Source of the DNA: Guyanagaster necrorhizus | Lineage: Eukaryota; Basidiomycota; Agaricomycetes; Agaricales; Physalacriaceae | Assembly: GCF_019112545.1 (NCBI RefSeq) | Contig: NW_025064908.1 | Location: 63,838-127,837, forward strand | DNA: 64,000 bases | Reading direction: 5' to 3' | Shown: positions 23,356 to 36,041 of the stretch, piece after piece | Layout: every line of letters begins with the position of its first letter | How positions within the stretch are numbered: position 1 is the first letter of the stretch | Made by a program: the position numbers and the translations under genes | Notes under the pieces: generated by a model | What the model saw: only the letters and a program-made list of their open reading frames with translations | Told to the model about the DNA's origin: nothing | Database searches by the model: none

Positions 23356-25386
23356 GCTGGACAGACTGATTTCATCTCTGTAGTACCACTTATGTCTAAA
23401 TTATGCATGCATTTGAATATATCTGACATCACCACTCAACAACTGGAATTGCCTAAGGAACAAACTCAACCACCTACAGGCCAAACAGAGGCAGCAAGCC
23501 CCATTAGTTGGCTTAAGCCATTCAACACTGAATGGACTTGGTGAGCCATCAAGGATGTGAAGGACAAAGCAGTGGCAAAAGCCATGCTTAGGAACTGGGT
23601 CCACAAGATCCAAGCCAAAGAAGTGATTGATGAGATGATCAAAGGAATAAAGAAAGTGGAATGGTGCCAAGTCCTGGAGTGGCTTGACAAATTATGAGGA
23701 CCATGAAAATTTATCCAGTGATCCAAAACTCTGGGCTGAGACCTCTTAGCCAAAGCACAAATTGAGATGCTCACATCTTGAAGCACCTATGCAGTAACTG
23801 CCCTGATTGACAGCAGCTGCACAGGCAGCTCAATCAATCATGCTTTCATCACCAAGCATGATCTTCCCATCTGGGCCACTGCAGCCATGATACTGGTCTA
23901 CAATGCAGATGGCATCAAGAACTAAGCCAGATCAATCACTGAATTTGTTGAGCTTAGGCTCACAATTGGGGATCATTCCAAGAGAATCAACTTCGCTGTC
24001 ACCAACATAAGAACCAAGAAAATCTTCCTTGGTCATCACTGGTTGATTTGCTATAACCCACTCATCAACTGGAAGACCAGCCACATCATCTTTGTAAGAT
24101 GCCACTGTCAGAAGATCCTATTTGAATTGCCTGATGAAGATCCTGAGGACCAGTGCAATGAAGAGATGGAGGATGGTGAGACAATTCTCATAGTAGACCT
24201 GCAGAAGGCCATACACATCTATACCATGCATCATGCCAATGATCTGGCTGTAAAGGCCAATGCAGAGAAGAAGGACAAGACATTTAAAGAGATAGTGCCA
24301 GAGTGGGTCTGAGACTACTAAGACTTATTTGATAAGAAAAGTTTTGATGAGTTGCCAGACTGAAAACCTTGAGATCATGTGATCAGACTAATCCTGAATG
24401 CCAATGCTAATCTAGATTGCAAGGTATATCCATTTAGCAATAATGAGCAACAAGAGCTTGATCAGTTCCTGGAGAAAAATCTCTCCAGTGGATGAATTTG
24501 GCCATCAAAATCTCTGATGGCCTCACTCTTCTTCTTCATCAAGAAGAAGAATGGCAAACTCTGACTGGTCCAAGATTACTGGAAGCTCAATGAGATGACA
24601 ATCAAGAATTGTTATCCACTTCTGCTAATCTCTGAATTAGTAGACAAGCTTCATGGCATCCAGTATTATACCAAGCTGAATGTCCACTGGAGCTATAACA
24701 ATATGCATATCAAAGAAGGCAATGAGTAGAAGGCCACCTTCTGCACCAATTGAGAATTATTCAAGCTGACAGTCATATTCTTTGGTCTCACCAATTCACC
24801 AGCCACTTTTCAGTGAATGATGAATGATATCTTTAAAGACCTTATTGCCACTGGGAAGGTCATGATCTATTTGAATGATATCCTCATCATGTCCAAAAGC
24901 AAAGAGGAACATCAATGACTAGTATGACAAGTGCTAGCTCTCATGAGGAAGCACTGACTGTTCCTTAAGGCTGAGAAGTGCAAGTTTGAGGTACTTGAGA
25001 CTGAGTACCTTAGAGTCATTATCAGTGAAGGAAGTATCAGAGTGGACCCTGTCAAAGTAGCCAAAGTGACAGAGTGGCCAGAGCCAACAAAGAAAAAGGA
25101 GCTACAGTTCTTTTTGGGCTTCACCAACTTCTATTGGTGATTTATCTGAGACTACAGCAAGGTAGTCTGACCAATGATGCAGTTGACCAGCAACATGCCA
25201 TGGACCTGAGGCACATCTCAACAGTCAGTGTTCAATGACCTTAAATGATGACTAGCAGAGGATGTGATTCTTGCCATTCTGACACAGGATAAGAAGTTCC
25301 ACATCAAGGCTGACTCAAGCAAAGGTGCCATCAGTGCCATTCTCTGCCATTCTCTCCCAAGAACAAGAGGGCTGATGGTGCCTGGT
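23356..25386 (+). pseudogene. pol of element A, 3' of the B insertion
   Basis: The frame resumes directly after the CAGAT duplication: protease (LIDSSCTGSSINHAFI near 23,800), RT and the start of RNase H. The RT active site reads YLND (near 24,870) in place of YLDD. Stop codons are dense and CG is nearly absent. The sequence ends abruptly at the LTR of D. Confidence 0.85.
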
Positions 25387-25847
25387 TGTTAGACTCAAGT
25401 GTCACATAGACCAATTACACATGATAAATGACTGCTATCTCACACTTCAGGTACAATGATCAAGTCCACTGTTGCATAATCAGAATGGTGTGTCACAAGG
25501 CCTGAAGAATTGGCTCAAGAGTAGAATGAGATGGAATAAACTTTAGCTTGAAGCTGGGGATTATCAGTGAGAGCAAGCCTCTTAAATACTGTACAAGTCT
25601 GGTTCTAAATATACTACTGCTAATTGTGCATTGTTGAGTCCTTTGTGCCCATTGTCCTTGAGCATTGCTACTGTTCACAAAAGGGCAATTGTGCATTGTC
25701 AGGCAACACTGTTGTGTCAAAAGACAATGACAGACTTGGTTAGTTGTGCTGACTAAGCCTTATCCCATAGTCTTAAGCACCTGTGTTAGCACCCTGACTA
25801 AGCATAAATAGAGGTTACTTAAGAAAAGGAATGGAGAAATCATAACA
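25387..25847 (-). repeat. 3' LTR of element D
   Basis: 461 bp. On the minus strand it begins TGTTATGATTTCTCC and ends GAGTCTAACA. The RNA-start motif is present at 25,543-25,555 (AGCTTCAAGCTAA on the minus strand). The polypurine tract of D follows at about 25,848-25,862. Confidence 0.85.
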
Positions 25848-28800
25848 TTACCTCCTCCTTAAGACCATCATCCTGATAGCTTAATTAAGAGATAACTCAT
25901 ACTTGTATATGGCATTATCAGCATTCATCTGCTTCTTGTTCACCCATTGGTTAGATTCTGGACCATACCCCATCCAGCTGATGAGGTAGTCAACTGTTGT
26001 CATCATTCCACTGCCTCTCACCCTGATTTTTTGTAGTTTGTGATCTAAAACTTGATTAACTTTATAGTGTTCTTCATCATCAATGAGATCAGGCAGTGGG
26101 GGCAGAGGTCACTCCTGTTTGAGGAACACTGGAGTGACATAGGGGGTTAATAGTGTCTCATTGAAGACATCATGAATTTTCCAGATGGATGAGAGATGTA
26201 GTTTATATGTGCTGGCCCCAATTTTGGAGATTATGGGGAATGGGCCAGTGCATTTGTCAGCTAGTTTATGTTTTGGCCATAGGAGGTGTAGGTTGGTCAT
26301 ATCAAGCCAGACCTTATCATTGGTAGAGTATGTATGTGCAGCACAGTGGTGTTTATTATAGTGTTTTGTCATCATTACTGTGGCTCATTTGAGGGTGGCT
26401 TTGGTTTTGGAATGGATCTTTGCCATGGTGGTGGCAAAGTCTGTGGATGCAGGAGTCATAGTTTGGTGTTGTTCTGTCTGTGTGACATTTGGGTGTTGGC
26501 CATGGTTAACAAAGAATGGGGTCTTTCTCATGGCTGAGTGGACTCAGTTATTGTGTTGGAATATGGTGAGGGCCAGCCATTTGACCCAATCATCTTGCTG
26601 GTGGTTTATGAATAGGCAAAGATACTTCTCCACTTTCTGGTTTGCACATTCTGTCTGCCCATCAGTCTGAGGATGATATGCAGTTGATGCATTTCATTTG
26701 ATGTTTAGAAGATGATAGAGGTCCTCCAAGAATTTTGAGATGAATTGTGGTCCTCTGTCTAAGATGACCACCTGAGGCATGCCATACTTGGCATAGATCT
26801 CATCATGCAGGATTTTTGCCTATCCTTCAGAAGTCAGCTCTGTCAAGAATGTGATCAGAATGATCACTTTGGAAAATCAATTGACTATAATGATGATTGC
26901 ATCATAGCTATTGCAATCTGGAAGTCTGGTGATCATGTTGATGAAGATATGGGTCCATAGTGATGATGGAACCTCATTTGAGTGAAGTGGTGCAGCCCAA
27001 GGCTGTGTTGATGATTTCCTCTGCTGACAGACTTCACATGCTTTAACATATGCAATAATGTCATTGCCCATTTTAGGCCATCAGTATTCTTGTAATACTA
27101 GCTCCTTAGTTTTGGCGATGCTGGGGTGGCTGGCAGTGGCATGATCATGACAGGTGGTGATGATTTTGCTGCCTAAGTTTTGGTCTCAGAAAATATAGAT
27201 CTGCCCATCATAGCAGATTAGTCTCCCTTTTTTTATCATTTCCTGTTTATGATTGAGGGATGGGGCCACTCATTGGTCCTATTTACAGTTGTTTCAGGTT
27301 GCACTCTTGATATATTCATGGATTTCCTCCTCTGTTGGCATTATCATGGCCCTGAAATGTTCAGGCTGTAATAATGTTATTCCTTCATTGTTGGCTCCAC
27401 CCTGATCATGATCTGCCCTTCAGCTAAGAAGATCAGCCTTCTTGTTGGCTGTTTCTACCTTGTGATGGAGTGTATATTAGTACTGGCTGAGTTCTGTGAC
27501 TCATCTGGCTTGGTGGCAGTTCAGTTTCTGGGGCTGTCAGAAGTATTAAAGATTTTGATGATCTGTCTAAATCTCAAAAACCTCCATGGCCCCAATCAGA
27601 TAGTGTCACCATTCTTCTAGGGCTAGCATGATGGTGAGCAACTCCTTATCATAGATCTCATAATTCCATTTGATGACAGTAAGTGCTTTAGAGAGGAATA
27701 CAACTGGGCACCACTTCTCTCTCTGCTCCTGAGAAAGTACAGCTCCAATGGCTCCCTCACTGGAGTTGGCCTTGACCCAGAACCTCTCTTTCTGGGTAGA
27801 GATAGTGAGTATGACATCCTCAGCCAGTTGTCATTTAAGATCATCGAAGGTGGCCTATTGGGAGGGTCCCCAGATCCAGAGAGCATTGCTAGTTAGCTGC
27901 ATCATTGGTCAGACAATTTTGCTGTAGTTGTGGATAAAGCACCAGTAGAAGTTTGTGAATCTGAGAAATGATTGTAGCTCCTTCTTTTTAACCAGTTCTG
28001 GCCACTCTGTTACTCCTGCTACCTTGATGGGGTCCATTCAGATGCTTCCCTCACTAATGATGACTCCAAGATACTCAGTCTTAAGTACCTCGAATTCACA
28101 TTTCTCTGCTTTGAGGAATAGCTTGTGTTTCCTCATAAGGGCCAGTACTTGTTGTACCAACCTTTGGTGTTCCTCCTTCATTTTTAACATGATTAAGATG
28201 TCATCAAGATAAATGGTGACCTTCCCAATGGAGATGAGATTCTTGAAGATATCATTCATCATCCACTGAAATATGGTGGGAGAGTTTGTGAGCCCAAAGA
28301 ACATAACTGTAGGTTTGAACAGTCCCTGATTCATTCTGAATGTGGCCTTCCATTTGTCTCCTTTCTTGATGTGGATGTTATTATAACCCCATCAGACATT
28401 GAGTTTGGTGTAATATTTAGCACCTTGGAGCTTGTCTATCAGCTCTGAGATTAGTGGAAGGGGGTAGTGGTTCTTGATCATCATCTCATTAAGTTTCCAA
28501 TAGTCTTGGACTGGTCAGAGTTTACCATTCTTCTTTTTAACAAAGAAGAATGGCAAAGCCATTGGAGACTTTGATGGTCAGATTTATCTACTGGACAAGT
28601 TTTTGTCCAGGGACTTGTTGAGCTCCTGTTGCTCATTGTTGCTAAGAGGGTAGGTTTTGCAGTCCAAATTGGCATTGGCATTTGGGATCAGTTCCATTGC
28701 ATGATCTCATGGTTTTGGTTCTGATAGCTCATTGAACCTCTTCTTCTTGAAGAGATTCATGAAGTCTCATGCCTATTCAGGCACCATTTCTTCAAAGGTT

Positions 28801-29722
28801 TTCTCCTCTTTGTATTTGTTGGCATGGTGGACCACTCAAATGTTTATTTCTTGCTGGAGGTCAATGGTGAGAATGGTTTCCCCATCCTCCATCTCTTCAT
28901 CCTATTGATCTTCTTGATCTTTGTCTGGTAGTTCAAATGGGATCTTTCAACAGCAGCAACTCACAAATGTGATTCTCCCAGTTTTCCAATTGATTAATGG
29001 ATTATAATATATTAACTAATCATGATCAAGAAAAACTTCCTTGGTCCCAAGGTCTGTCACAGCCAAGTCAATTCATTCAGAATGATTGCCAATTGTGAGC
29101 CTAAGTTCAACAAATTCAGTGATTAAACTGGCTTGGTTTTTTGTTCCATCTGCATTATAGACTAGAATCAATGCCACTGTCACCTGAGTCAAAAGCTTGT
29201 GCTTGTCAATAAAGGTATGATTGATCAAGCTTCCAGTGCAACTGCTGTTGATCAGAGCAGTTACTGCATGGATTGATCAGGATGTAAGAGTCTTGATCTG
29301 GGCTTTGGTGAGTAGGTCTTGCCCAGGTGTTTTGGATTGCCAAATGAACTTCTGTGGTCTATGGAGTTTGTCAAGCCACTCTAAGGCTCAGCATCATTTG
29401 GCTTTCTTTATCTCCTCTACTACTTTGTTACTAACTTCTCCTATCTGTGTTTGGTGAATCCAATTCATGAGTGTGGCTTTTGCTGCAGCTTCATCTTTGG
29501 CATTCTTGATGGCCCTCCAAGTCCATTCAATGTCAAATGGTTTGAGCCATATAGTGGGGCTGTCTGCCTCTGTTTGGCCCAAAGGCACTTGAGTTTCTTT
29601 TTGTGATTCATCAGTGTGCATGACAGGTAATCAGGGTATATTCAAATGCATCTGTACAGTAGGCATGTGTGTAACTAAAGAGGTACTATCAGTCTGACTA
29701 GCAGCTGTTTGAGGCATACCAT
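25848..29722 (-). pseudogene. pol of element D, 5' truncated and interrupted
   Basis: On the minus strand, from high to low coordinate: protease region (about 29,220), RT (about 28,600-27,960), RNase H (about 27,850-27,460), integrase (about 27,170-26,650) and chromodomain ending about 25,885. The RT active site YLDD is intact at about 28,210, but the frames are broken by many stops. Its N-terminal part is separated by the insertion of element E and resumes at 31,476. Confidence 0.85.
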
Positions 29723-31475
29723 TGACACACCCTCTCCATGTTCAGGCATGTAAAATTGTGAAAATTGTGAATACATGGGCCACATTCCAGGCCAGTAAGC
29801 ATGTAACAGAAAATAGGACTAGAGCACACAGAAACCTCGCTATCATAATGATAAACTGAAGTAACAATAAGCAGAGTGCATGGCCTAGTAACAGACTAAT
29901 ACCAGAGGGGTTAGGCTGCATGTGAGGTCCCAGCACTTGGCCCTAAATGCACCAATACTATTACAAGAGGATATGCTAAAAATAAAAAGACTATGATTGA
30001 AATATGATTGGCAAGTCTGATCACATTGATCAGAGATGCACAGCTATTGATGTGCTGATGGGACATGCTTTAGAACAGAGAACTGAGACCCCAAGAAAGG
30101 TATCTGAGTAAATGGGTACTGAACAGAGAGATAGCATGATGACAACAAGCTAACAAGTAGAGGAATATTACCCCAGGAATGAATAGCATGGATACTGCCC
30201 TGAGCCTTGCATGCATACATATGGTGCCTTAGCATGTATAACACAGTGAGGGACTCTGCATCATACCGAGAAGTGGCACCTTTAGTGAGTCAGATGGAAT
30301 GACTGGTTGGACACAGGGAAGCAGAACATAGCCATTGTGGCTGGCTCCTGGCATGAGAAATAACCCCAGGGGTCTGGGACAGTTTACCACTGTCAGAAAT
30401 GTCACTGGGGAAATAAGAGAGTGAGTAGACCTGGTGAGGCCAGCTAGCCAATGTCAGCTAGTGAAGGAACAGCAGGCACAGTCATCATCCAGAAGAGAAT
30501 AAGCATGGCAACTGTGACATGCATGTGAATAATACCAGTGGGATCTGGCATGGAGTTCCATGCTTTGAGGATACCATAGTAGGATTGTATTAGTAAGTAC
30601 CATAGTAGAGCATTTAAATATGGCATTGTATGGCTGGAGAAAAAAGAAGTTTCTGACCCCCACAGTTGCAGTATATTGGGCACAGAAAGCCTTGCACTCT
30701 AGCTCTGGGTTTGTGTTTGTAACTTTAGGCAAGAGAATAAACCTATTATTGAATACTCTTGAGAGAGCTGTGAGAACTAAGTGAGGCATCAAAGCTCATG
30801 AAGGACTTAAGCCCAGTTTGATAAGAAGTTTTTGGATTGCACTCTAACCTGAGAATAAGAGAGCAGTGTTTGAAGGGCACCATCTTGAGTTTTTGAGGTA
30901 TTTGTGATGTGCAGTGCTACAGGTGGCAGAGGTTCAAACCCTTTGGTCTGTCAGATGGGGTTTTATTGTGTTTGTGTCTCTGGATCGCATAGGTTTGAAT
31001 CCTGTGGGTCTACGATCGGTTTGGAAACTTGTGAACTGGGATCTGTGCTTTTGGTCACTTGTGGATGCATTTGTGATTGGTTTTTAGCTTAGAGCATAAA
31101 GCTTTGAGTTGTGTATTGTGTGTGTTAGGGAATTGAGTTGATCTGAGCTGTGCTTGGAACCATTTGAGAGTTTTGAAGGAGTGTTTCAACATATTATATC
31201 AAGTTGCAGTACCCTTTGCCTTGAGGCCTGGAAACACCAGTTGCCACCTCTTGTTTTGAGACTTAGAAAGACCTTGGACTGTTGTAAGCATGCTATTGTC
31301 ATTCGCATACTGTGATCTCATTGAAGAAGACAATTATATTTGTTGATTGCTACTTTTATCACATTATAATCCCCCCATGAACTAAGAGTTTTGTGTGTGT
31401 GTTGGTGTGAGTGTGATCAGTGGAAAATGCTCTGCTGTCTCTGTTTTTCACATTGCACATGCTAGGAACCACTTC
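29723..31475 (+). mobile_element. Element E: non-chromovirus LTR element inserted in D, target duplication ACCAT
   Basis: The insertion is bounded by ACCAT at 29,718-29,722 and 31,476-31,480; joining the two sides restores the D sequence (compare K near 58,475-58,490). It begins with a 1,199-bp LTR (29,723-30,921; TG...CA) containing a TATTTAAATA-like box near 30,615 and AATAAA near 30,738. A tRNA-type primer-binding site, TGGCAGAGGTTCAAACC, follows at 30,924-30,940. The remaining 550 bp have no coding similarity I recognise. No second LTR copy is present at the right end, so the copy is 3' truncated or atypical. It may be copia-like or a non-autonomous derivative. Confidence 0.6.
30924..30940 (+). 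promoter_or_regulatory. tRNA-type primer-binding site of element E
   Basis: TGGCAGAGGTTCAAACC begins two bases after the LTR end. Its complement would be the T-arm and acceptor 3' end of a tRNA including CCA. A second similar motif (AGGTTTGAATCC) lies 50 bp further on. Confidence 0.55.
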
Positions 31476-31642
31476 ACCATAAAGTCCTTTGGCCAGTCCA
31501 GTGGAATCACTCACTGGCTGGCCTCATCTTTTACTTTCTCAACCTTGGTCTCCATGCTGAGTCCTTCTTCTTCCTTTTGTAGCTCAGTGATCTGAGTTTG
31601 AATCTCTTCTTGGGTTTGTTTCTTCTTTGGGCAGTCCTTGAC
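31476..31642 (-). pseudogene. gag/pol junction of element D
   Basis: The D sequence resumes after E. The gag stop lies at 31,511-31,513 (minus-strand TGA in the family context CAGTGA), preceded by the C-terminal Gag segment (ELQKEEEGLS and similar, as in other copies). It is cut at 31,642 by LTR F, just after the position of the CCHC knuckle end. Confidence 0.75.
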
Positions 31643-32076
31643 TGTTAAGCCCAAGCGTCACGTTGACAGATACATGTGATACGCAAGTGTTCCTTCGCAC
31701 TTCGAGGAATCACTTGGGTTCACTGATGTATATCTGTGCGGTGTGACCCAAGGTCAGTTGTAGACTCGAGGTAGAATGGTATGTATAAACTTTAGCTTGA
31801 AGCTGGGGTTACCAGCAAGAGCGTTGGTCCTTAAATACTGTACAGAGGTTCCTAATTATACTACTTACTTATTATATGTGTCTGTATCCATAGTGCTCGT
31901 TGTCCTTGAGTGTCGTTACCATACATAAAAGGGTGATTGTGTTGTCATTGGGCTCGACCATTGTAGTGACTTTGGTGGGCAGATTAGTTGTGCTGACTAA
32001 GCTCCCCACGGTCTTATGCCTTCTGACTAAGCATCAAATAGGGGTAAAAGGGAAATAAAAGGGAAAAATCATAACA
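31643..32076 (-). mobile_element. Lone LTR F of the chromovirus family
   Basis: 434 bp. On the minus strand it runs from TGTTATGATTTTTCCC to GGGCTTAACA. It is not followed by a polypurine tract or preceded by a primer site, so it is a solo LTR. It retains many CG dinucleotides and is therefore younger than the surrounding D and E' sequences. RNA-start motif at 31,792-31,804. The flanks share only GAC, so a clean 5-bp duplication is not evident. Confidence 0.75.
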
Positions 32077-32087
32077 GACTGGAGCAG

Positions 32088-33024
32088 TGTGCCGACATGC
32101 TCTCTCTGTATTCAGGCATGTAAAATTGCAAAAATTGAGAATACATGGACTGCATTTCAGTCCAGTAAGTATGTAACTAAGAATAGAATAAGAGCACACA
32201 GAAACCTAGCTATCATGAGGCTAAACTGAAGTAACAAGGAGCAGAGTGCATGGCCTAGTAGCAGACAAATGCCAGAGAGGTTAGACTACATGTGAGGTTC
32301 TAGCACTTGGCTCTAGATGTGCCAATACTATTACAAGAGGGCATGCTAAAAATAAAAAGAATATGATCAAAATATGATCAGCAATCCTGATCATATTGAT
32401 CAATGATGCACTGATGGAACATGCTTTAGAACAGAGATCTGGGACCCAAAGAAAGATATCTGAATAACTGGGTGCTAAATGAAGAGATGCAATAATAGCA
32501 ACAAGGGGATAGACAGAGGAATACTACTCTCAGAGATGAATAGCATATATACTGCTCAGAGACTCACACACATACTCACAGTGCTTTAGCATGCTTAACA
32601 CAGTGAGGGACTCTGCATTGTACCATGGTATGATATATACCATATTGGGTAAGTTAATTAATACATGCCAGGCCAGAAGTGGTGCATTTCATGTGCTGGA
32701 GAGAATATTGAGACACTGGAAAAGAGAACATAACTATTGTGGCTGACTCCAGACATGAGAGATAACTCTGGGGTCCAGAACAGTCTACCACTGTCAGGAA
32801 TGTGTTACCAAGGCAAGAAGAAAGCAAGCAGACCTGGCTAGACCAGCTAGTCAAAGTCAGCTAAGCAAAGAAACATTGTGCAGTTCTGGCCTGAGAGCAA
32901 ATAAGTGCAGCAACTGTGATATGTGTGCAAATAGTACCTGCAGGACCTGGCACAGAGTCCCACACTTTGAACATACTATAGTAGAATTGTATTAGTAAGT
33001 ACCATAGTAGAGTATTTAAATACC
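32088..33024 (+). repeat. E': truncated copy of the E-type LTR
   Basis: About 940 bp align over their length to 29,723-30,625 of element E, for example the shared GTGCATGGCCTAGTA, TACTATTACAAGAGG and AACATGCTTTAGAACAGAGA segments. It is cut off immediately after its TATTTAAATA box by the 5' LTR of element C. Confidence 0.75.
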
Positions 33025-33489
33025 TGTTATGATTTTTCATCTTTTTCTTTCTTTTACATTTCTAAACCCCTATTTTATGCTTAGTCAAGGTGCCAAAGAT
33101 GAGCACTTAGAACTGTGGGAAAAGCTTAGTCATCACAACAGACCAGCTTCACCATAGTTCCTTGATGCAACTGACATCTAATGACAAATGCACAATCAAC
33201 CTTTTATGTATAGTAACAATGCTCAAGGACAATGGGCATCCAGGATAGAGAAATGCACAATAAGTACAAAGTATTAATAGCAAACTAGAAACTGTATTTA
33301 AGGAGGCTTGCTCTTACTGATAATCCCCAGCTTTGAGCTAAAGTTTATCTATACTATTCTATCCTTGAGCTACACTAGCCTTGTGATACAATCAAGTGAA
33401 TTGCATCAGTGAACTCAGATGACTACCCAAAGTGCAAGGTAGCTTCTGTTTATCACATAGTTCTGCTCACATGATGCTTGATCCTAACA
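33025..33489 (+). repeat. 5' LTR of element C
   Basis: 465 bp, TGTTATGATTTTTCATC to GATCCTAACA. The TATTTAA box is followed 34 nt later by AGCTTTGAGCTAA (33,329-33,341). Confidence 0.9.
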
Positions 33490-33490
33490 A

Positions 33491-33503
33491 TTAGCTCAAA
33501 GCT
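33491..33503 (+). promoter_or_regulatory. Self-primer binding site of C
   Basis: TTAGCTCAAAGCT is the exact reverse complement of AGCTTTGAGCTAA at 33,329-33,341. The 3' LTR of C has AGCTTCGAGCTAA instead (40,248-40,260), so the primer site matches its own 5' LTR and not the 3' LTR. Confidence 0.85.
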
Positions 33504-33545
33504 TCTTGCTTCTCTTTCTCAAGCCCAACTGTGCTGAGAAACTAA

Positions 33546-34349
33546 ATGCCTTCTCCTAGCAATGACAACCCAAATTTCAACCACAAGTTCTTCAAACTCT
33601 TTGCTTCCATCATCAGAACATTGATTAGCCTCTTGGTGATTATCCAGCTCTGCAGAGAATGCCATTCTATTACCATCTGGGCCCTCAGATATTATCAGGA
33701 ATTTCAGAACATTCAACATATACTATACAATGTAACTCCTGACCTCCCACTCCATGACATCCCTGAATTCCGAAGAATGACCTACCAGCCCCCAGAAGCC
33801 AGGCCTAGCAGCTCAAATCAGAGGGATGGTCAGGAAGAAGAGGGAAGACAACTCTCTCTTTGACCTGGAAACCAGCACACTAGCATTCCAAGGAGATACA
33901 GAATCCTTGTACCAGACATCATCCCCAACCATGAAGATTAGGATCTCCTGGAAGATTTCTTCCACCAGTCTCTCTCTTCCAGTCACTCTTCTGCCTCCTA
34001 TACCCCTGAAAATACCCACATCTCTGCCTATGCACTCTAAGGATTTCTTGGAAGTAGGGTCATCAGACAACTTATCAATGATGACTACTGACAAAATGTC
34101 TGCCTCTATCATGAGTGAGTGGAGGCAGCAAGAGCAACTGGTGGCAACTGATATGATCCCAAGATCGGTAGCCAGCCTGCCACCACCTATAACAATACTC
34201 CAGGTTCTGCAACTGCTGAGCCAAGCACCCAGTCAGGGCAGCAGAACAATGATACAACCAGAAGAGGTAGAGAGTTCCTATAACCCACCTGCCAGTTTCC
34301 TTCCCAAGGAGGAAGGGGACAACAAGGAAACAGAGGAAGAGGAAACTGA
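33546..34349 (+). pseudogene. ORF1 of element C (shortened)
   Basis: ATG 33,546 to TGA 34,347, about 267 codons in one frame with a few internal stops. The N-terminal hydrophobic segment FFKLFASIIRTLISLLVII is intact, and the first 105 codons are uninterrupted. The end carries ARATGGN, then TTRRGREFL and a tail rich in Gly and Arg (GGRGQQGNRGRGN). Relative to B and K the middle of the protein is missing, which indicates an in-frame or near-in-frame deletion. Gag overlaps in the +1 frame. Confidence 0.6.
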
Positions 34350-36041
34350 AAGCAGCAACTCACCTTGTCCTGGGGAGGTTCTTGGATATGGATTACTTGA
34401 GTCAATAGATGAAGAAGAATTGGAACAGGAAATAAGGAGGGCAACAATGCAGGAGTATCAAGAGTATTATCTGTGAGGGGTAAATTTCTTATGGCATGAT
34501 GCTACATGGGTGGCATTGCAATTAAGACAATTATATCTCAATTCTACAACTGACAAAAGGACAGAAATCCTAAGGCATGCCACAATAGACTACACTGCAG
34601 TCCAATATAATCAGAGGCACCCTGAGGACCAAGTTCAAAGACTGCTGGCATATCAGATGCTGGTAACAATCCATCTCATGCCATGAATGCCACCCAAAGA
34701 ACTGAAACAAGCTGTGTACATGGCTCCATCCATCCAGAGCACATTTTTGTACTCCACCCCTTCCACTTGCTCCATGGCAATCTGGCTTTCTCAGAGCTGA
34801 CCTTGGCACAGAGAAATGCCATCATCTTACCAGAACTCATGGACTGGCAAAGGAAGCTGACTACTGGGGGCACAGCCTCCTCCTGATGAAGCAACCAGAA
34901 GTGGAAAGAAGCCAATGCAGGATGACCCAGAAGCCATTTGACTAGGGTTCACTATTTATGATGGTGTCATCATGCAAAGGGATGAACTGCCATGAGAGAG
35001 TCCAGTAGTAGACAATGACTTGCTACATTCCTTTCCCAGACCACCCCATGAATGGCACGGCACCAACCTCCTTTCTTGGACTGGCCCAATCCAATGGAGG
35101 CATTGCCCCATGATGCAGCAGTTCTCCAATGTTGATCAAACCTCCTACAGAAGCCCTGCCCCTTCAAAGGGGCTTCAGATGACATTGACTGCTTTCTCGT
35201 CAACTGCGAACAATACTTCAAAGTCTATATCAGATATCTGGGAACCAATATGAACAAGGTCATCTTTGCTGCCTCCTATCTCAAGGAGAAGACAAAAATG
35301 TGGTGGATCCTTATCTCCCTCAACTTCTGATCAACAATATGGAACTATTATTGATATCCATCCTGGCCCATGTTCAAACAAATGCTTAATGACAAATTCA
35401 TTGACTCAGCAGTCCAAGAAGTACACAAGCAGAAGATCAAGGAATACAAGATGGGAGATAAGGCAGTGACAAACTACTTCAATGAGCTGGAATGGCTTGC
35501 CAAGTTAGTGGGCTTTCAGGATGACATGGCCAACAATGGCTGAATGGTTGAGGCCCTCAAGAGAGGCATCCCCTTCTCATACATCATGATGATTTCTGCC
35601 ATCGGCATCAAAATGCTCATGCTGAATGGATATGATGAGTGGAAAGAGCAGATCATTGAAACATACAAGGAGCAGCAAAGGCAGAAAGCAGAATCATCGA
35701 CCCTGCAAGACTACATCAAGAAATTGACCCTGCCAACCCCAAACAAAATGTCAGAGACAACTGCCAGGAAACCACAGGGAACCTCTTTGGCCCTGACCCC
35801 TTACAAAACAGGAACCAAAACCACATATACAGGAGTGGAGAAACCAATGGACATAGACCACCTGAAGAAGGAGGGGAAATGCTTTAATTGCAGACAGAAG
35901 GGGCATATGGCAAAGGATTGCCTGAAGAAGAAGAGGACCTGGGAGGATATTCAGGCCCAGATCACTGAACTACAGAAGGAAGAAGAAGGGCTCAGTGAGG
36001 AGACAAAAATCCAGGAAGTAAAAGATGGAGCCAGCCAGTGA
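33826..36041 (+). pseudogene. gag of element C
   Basis: The +1 frame is open from 33,826 to 34,476 (216 codons, acidic, ending EYQEYYL), where TGA replaces an Arg found in K, and continues with NFLWHDATWVALQLR. A frame change occurs near 35,060. The Gag domain (PCPFKGASDDIDCF, KMWWILISLNF, KQKIKEYKMGDKAVTNYF) covers about 35,155-35,540. The knuckle CFNCRQKGHMAKDC near 35,882 has all CCHC ligands. The terminal TGA at 36,039 overlaps the pol frame. Confidence 0.8.

Larger units (their letters stand above)
12633..25386 (+). mobile_element. Element A: decayed Ty3/gypsy chromovirus, 3' truncated, interrupted by element B
   Basis: Element A has a 5' LTR, ORF1 and gag remnants, a CCHC knuckle, and pol from protease to RNase H. 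Element B (15,374-23,350) sits at its gag/pol junction and splits it; removing B and one CAGAT copy restores continuity. At 25,386 it stops inside RNase H (after a sequence reading SQEQ), where the minus-strand LTR of element D begins. Integrase, chromodomain and 3' LTR are not seen in this window. CG dinucleotides are almost absent and stop codons are frequent, so it is one of the oldest copies. Its gag spacer resembles that of G, so A and G form one subfamily. Confidence 0.85.
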
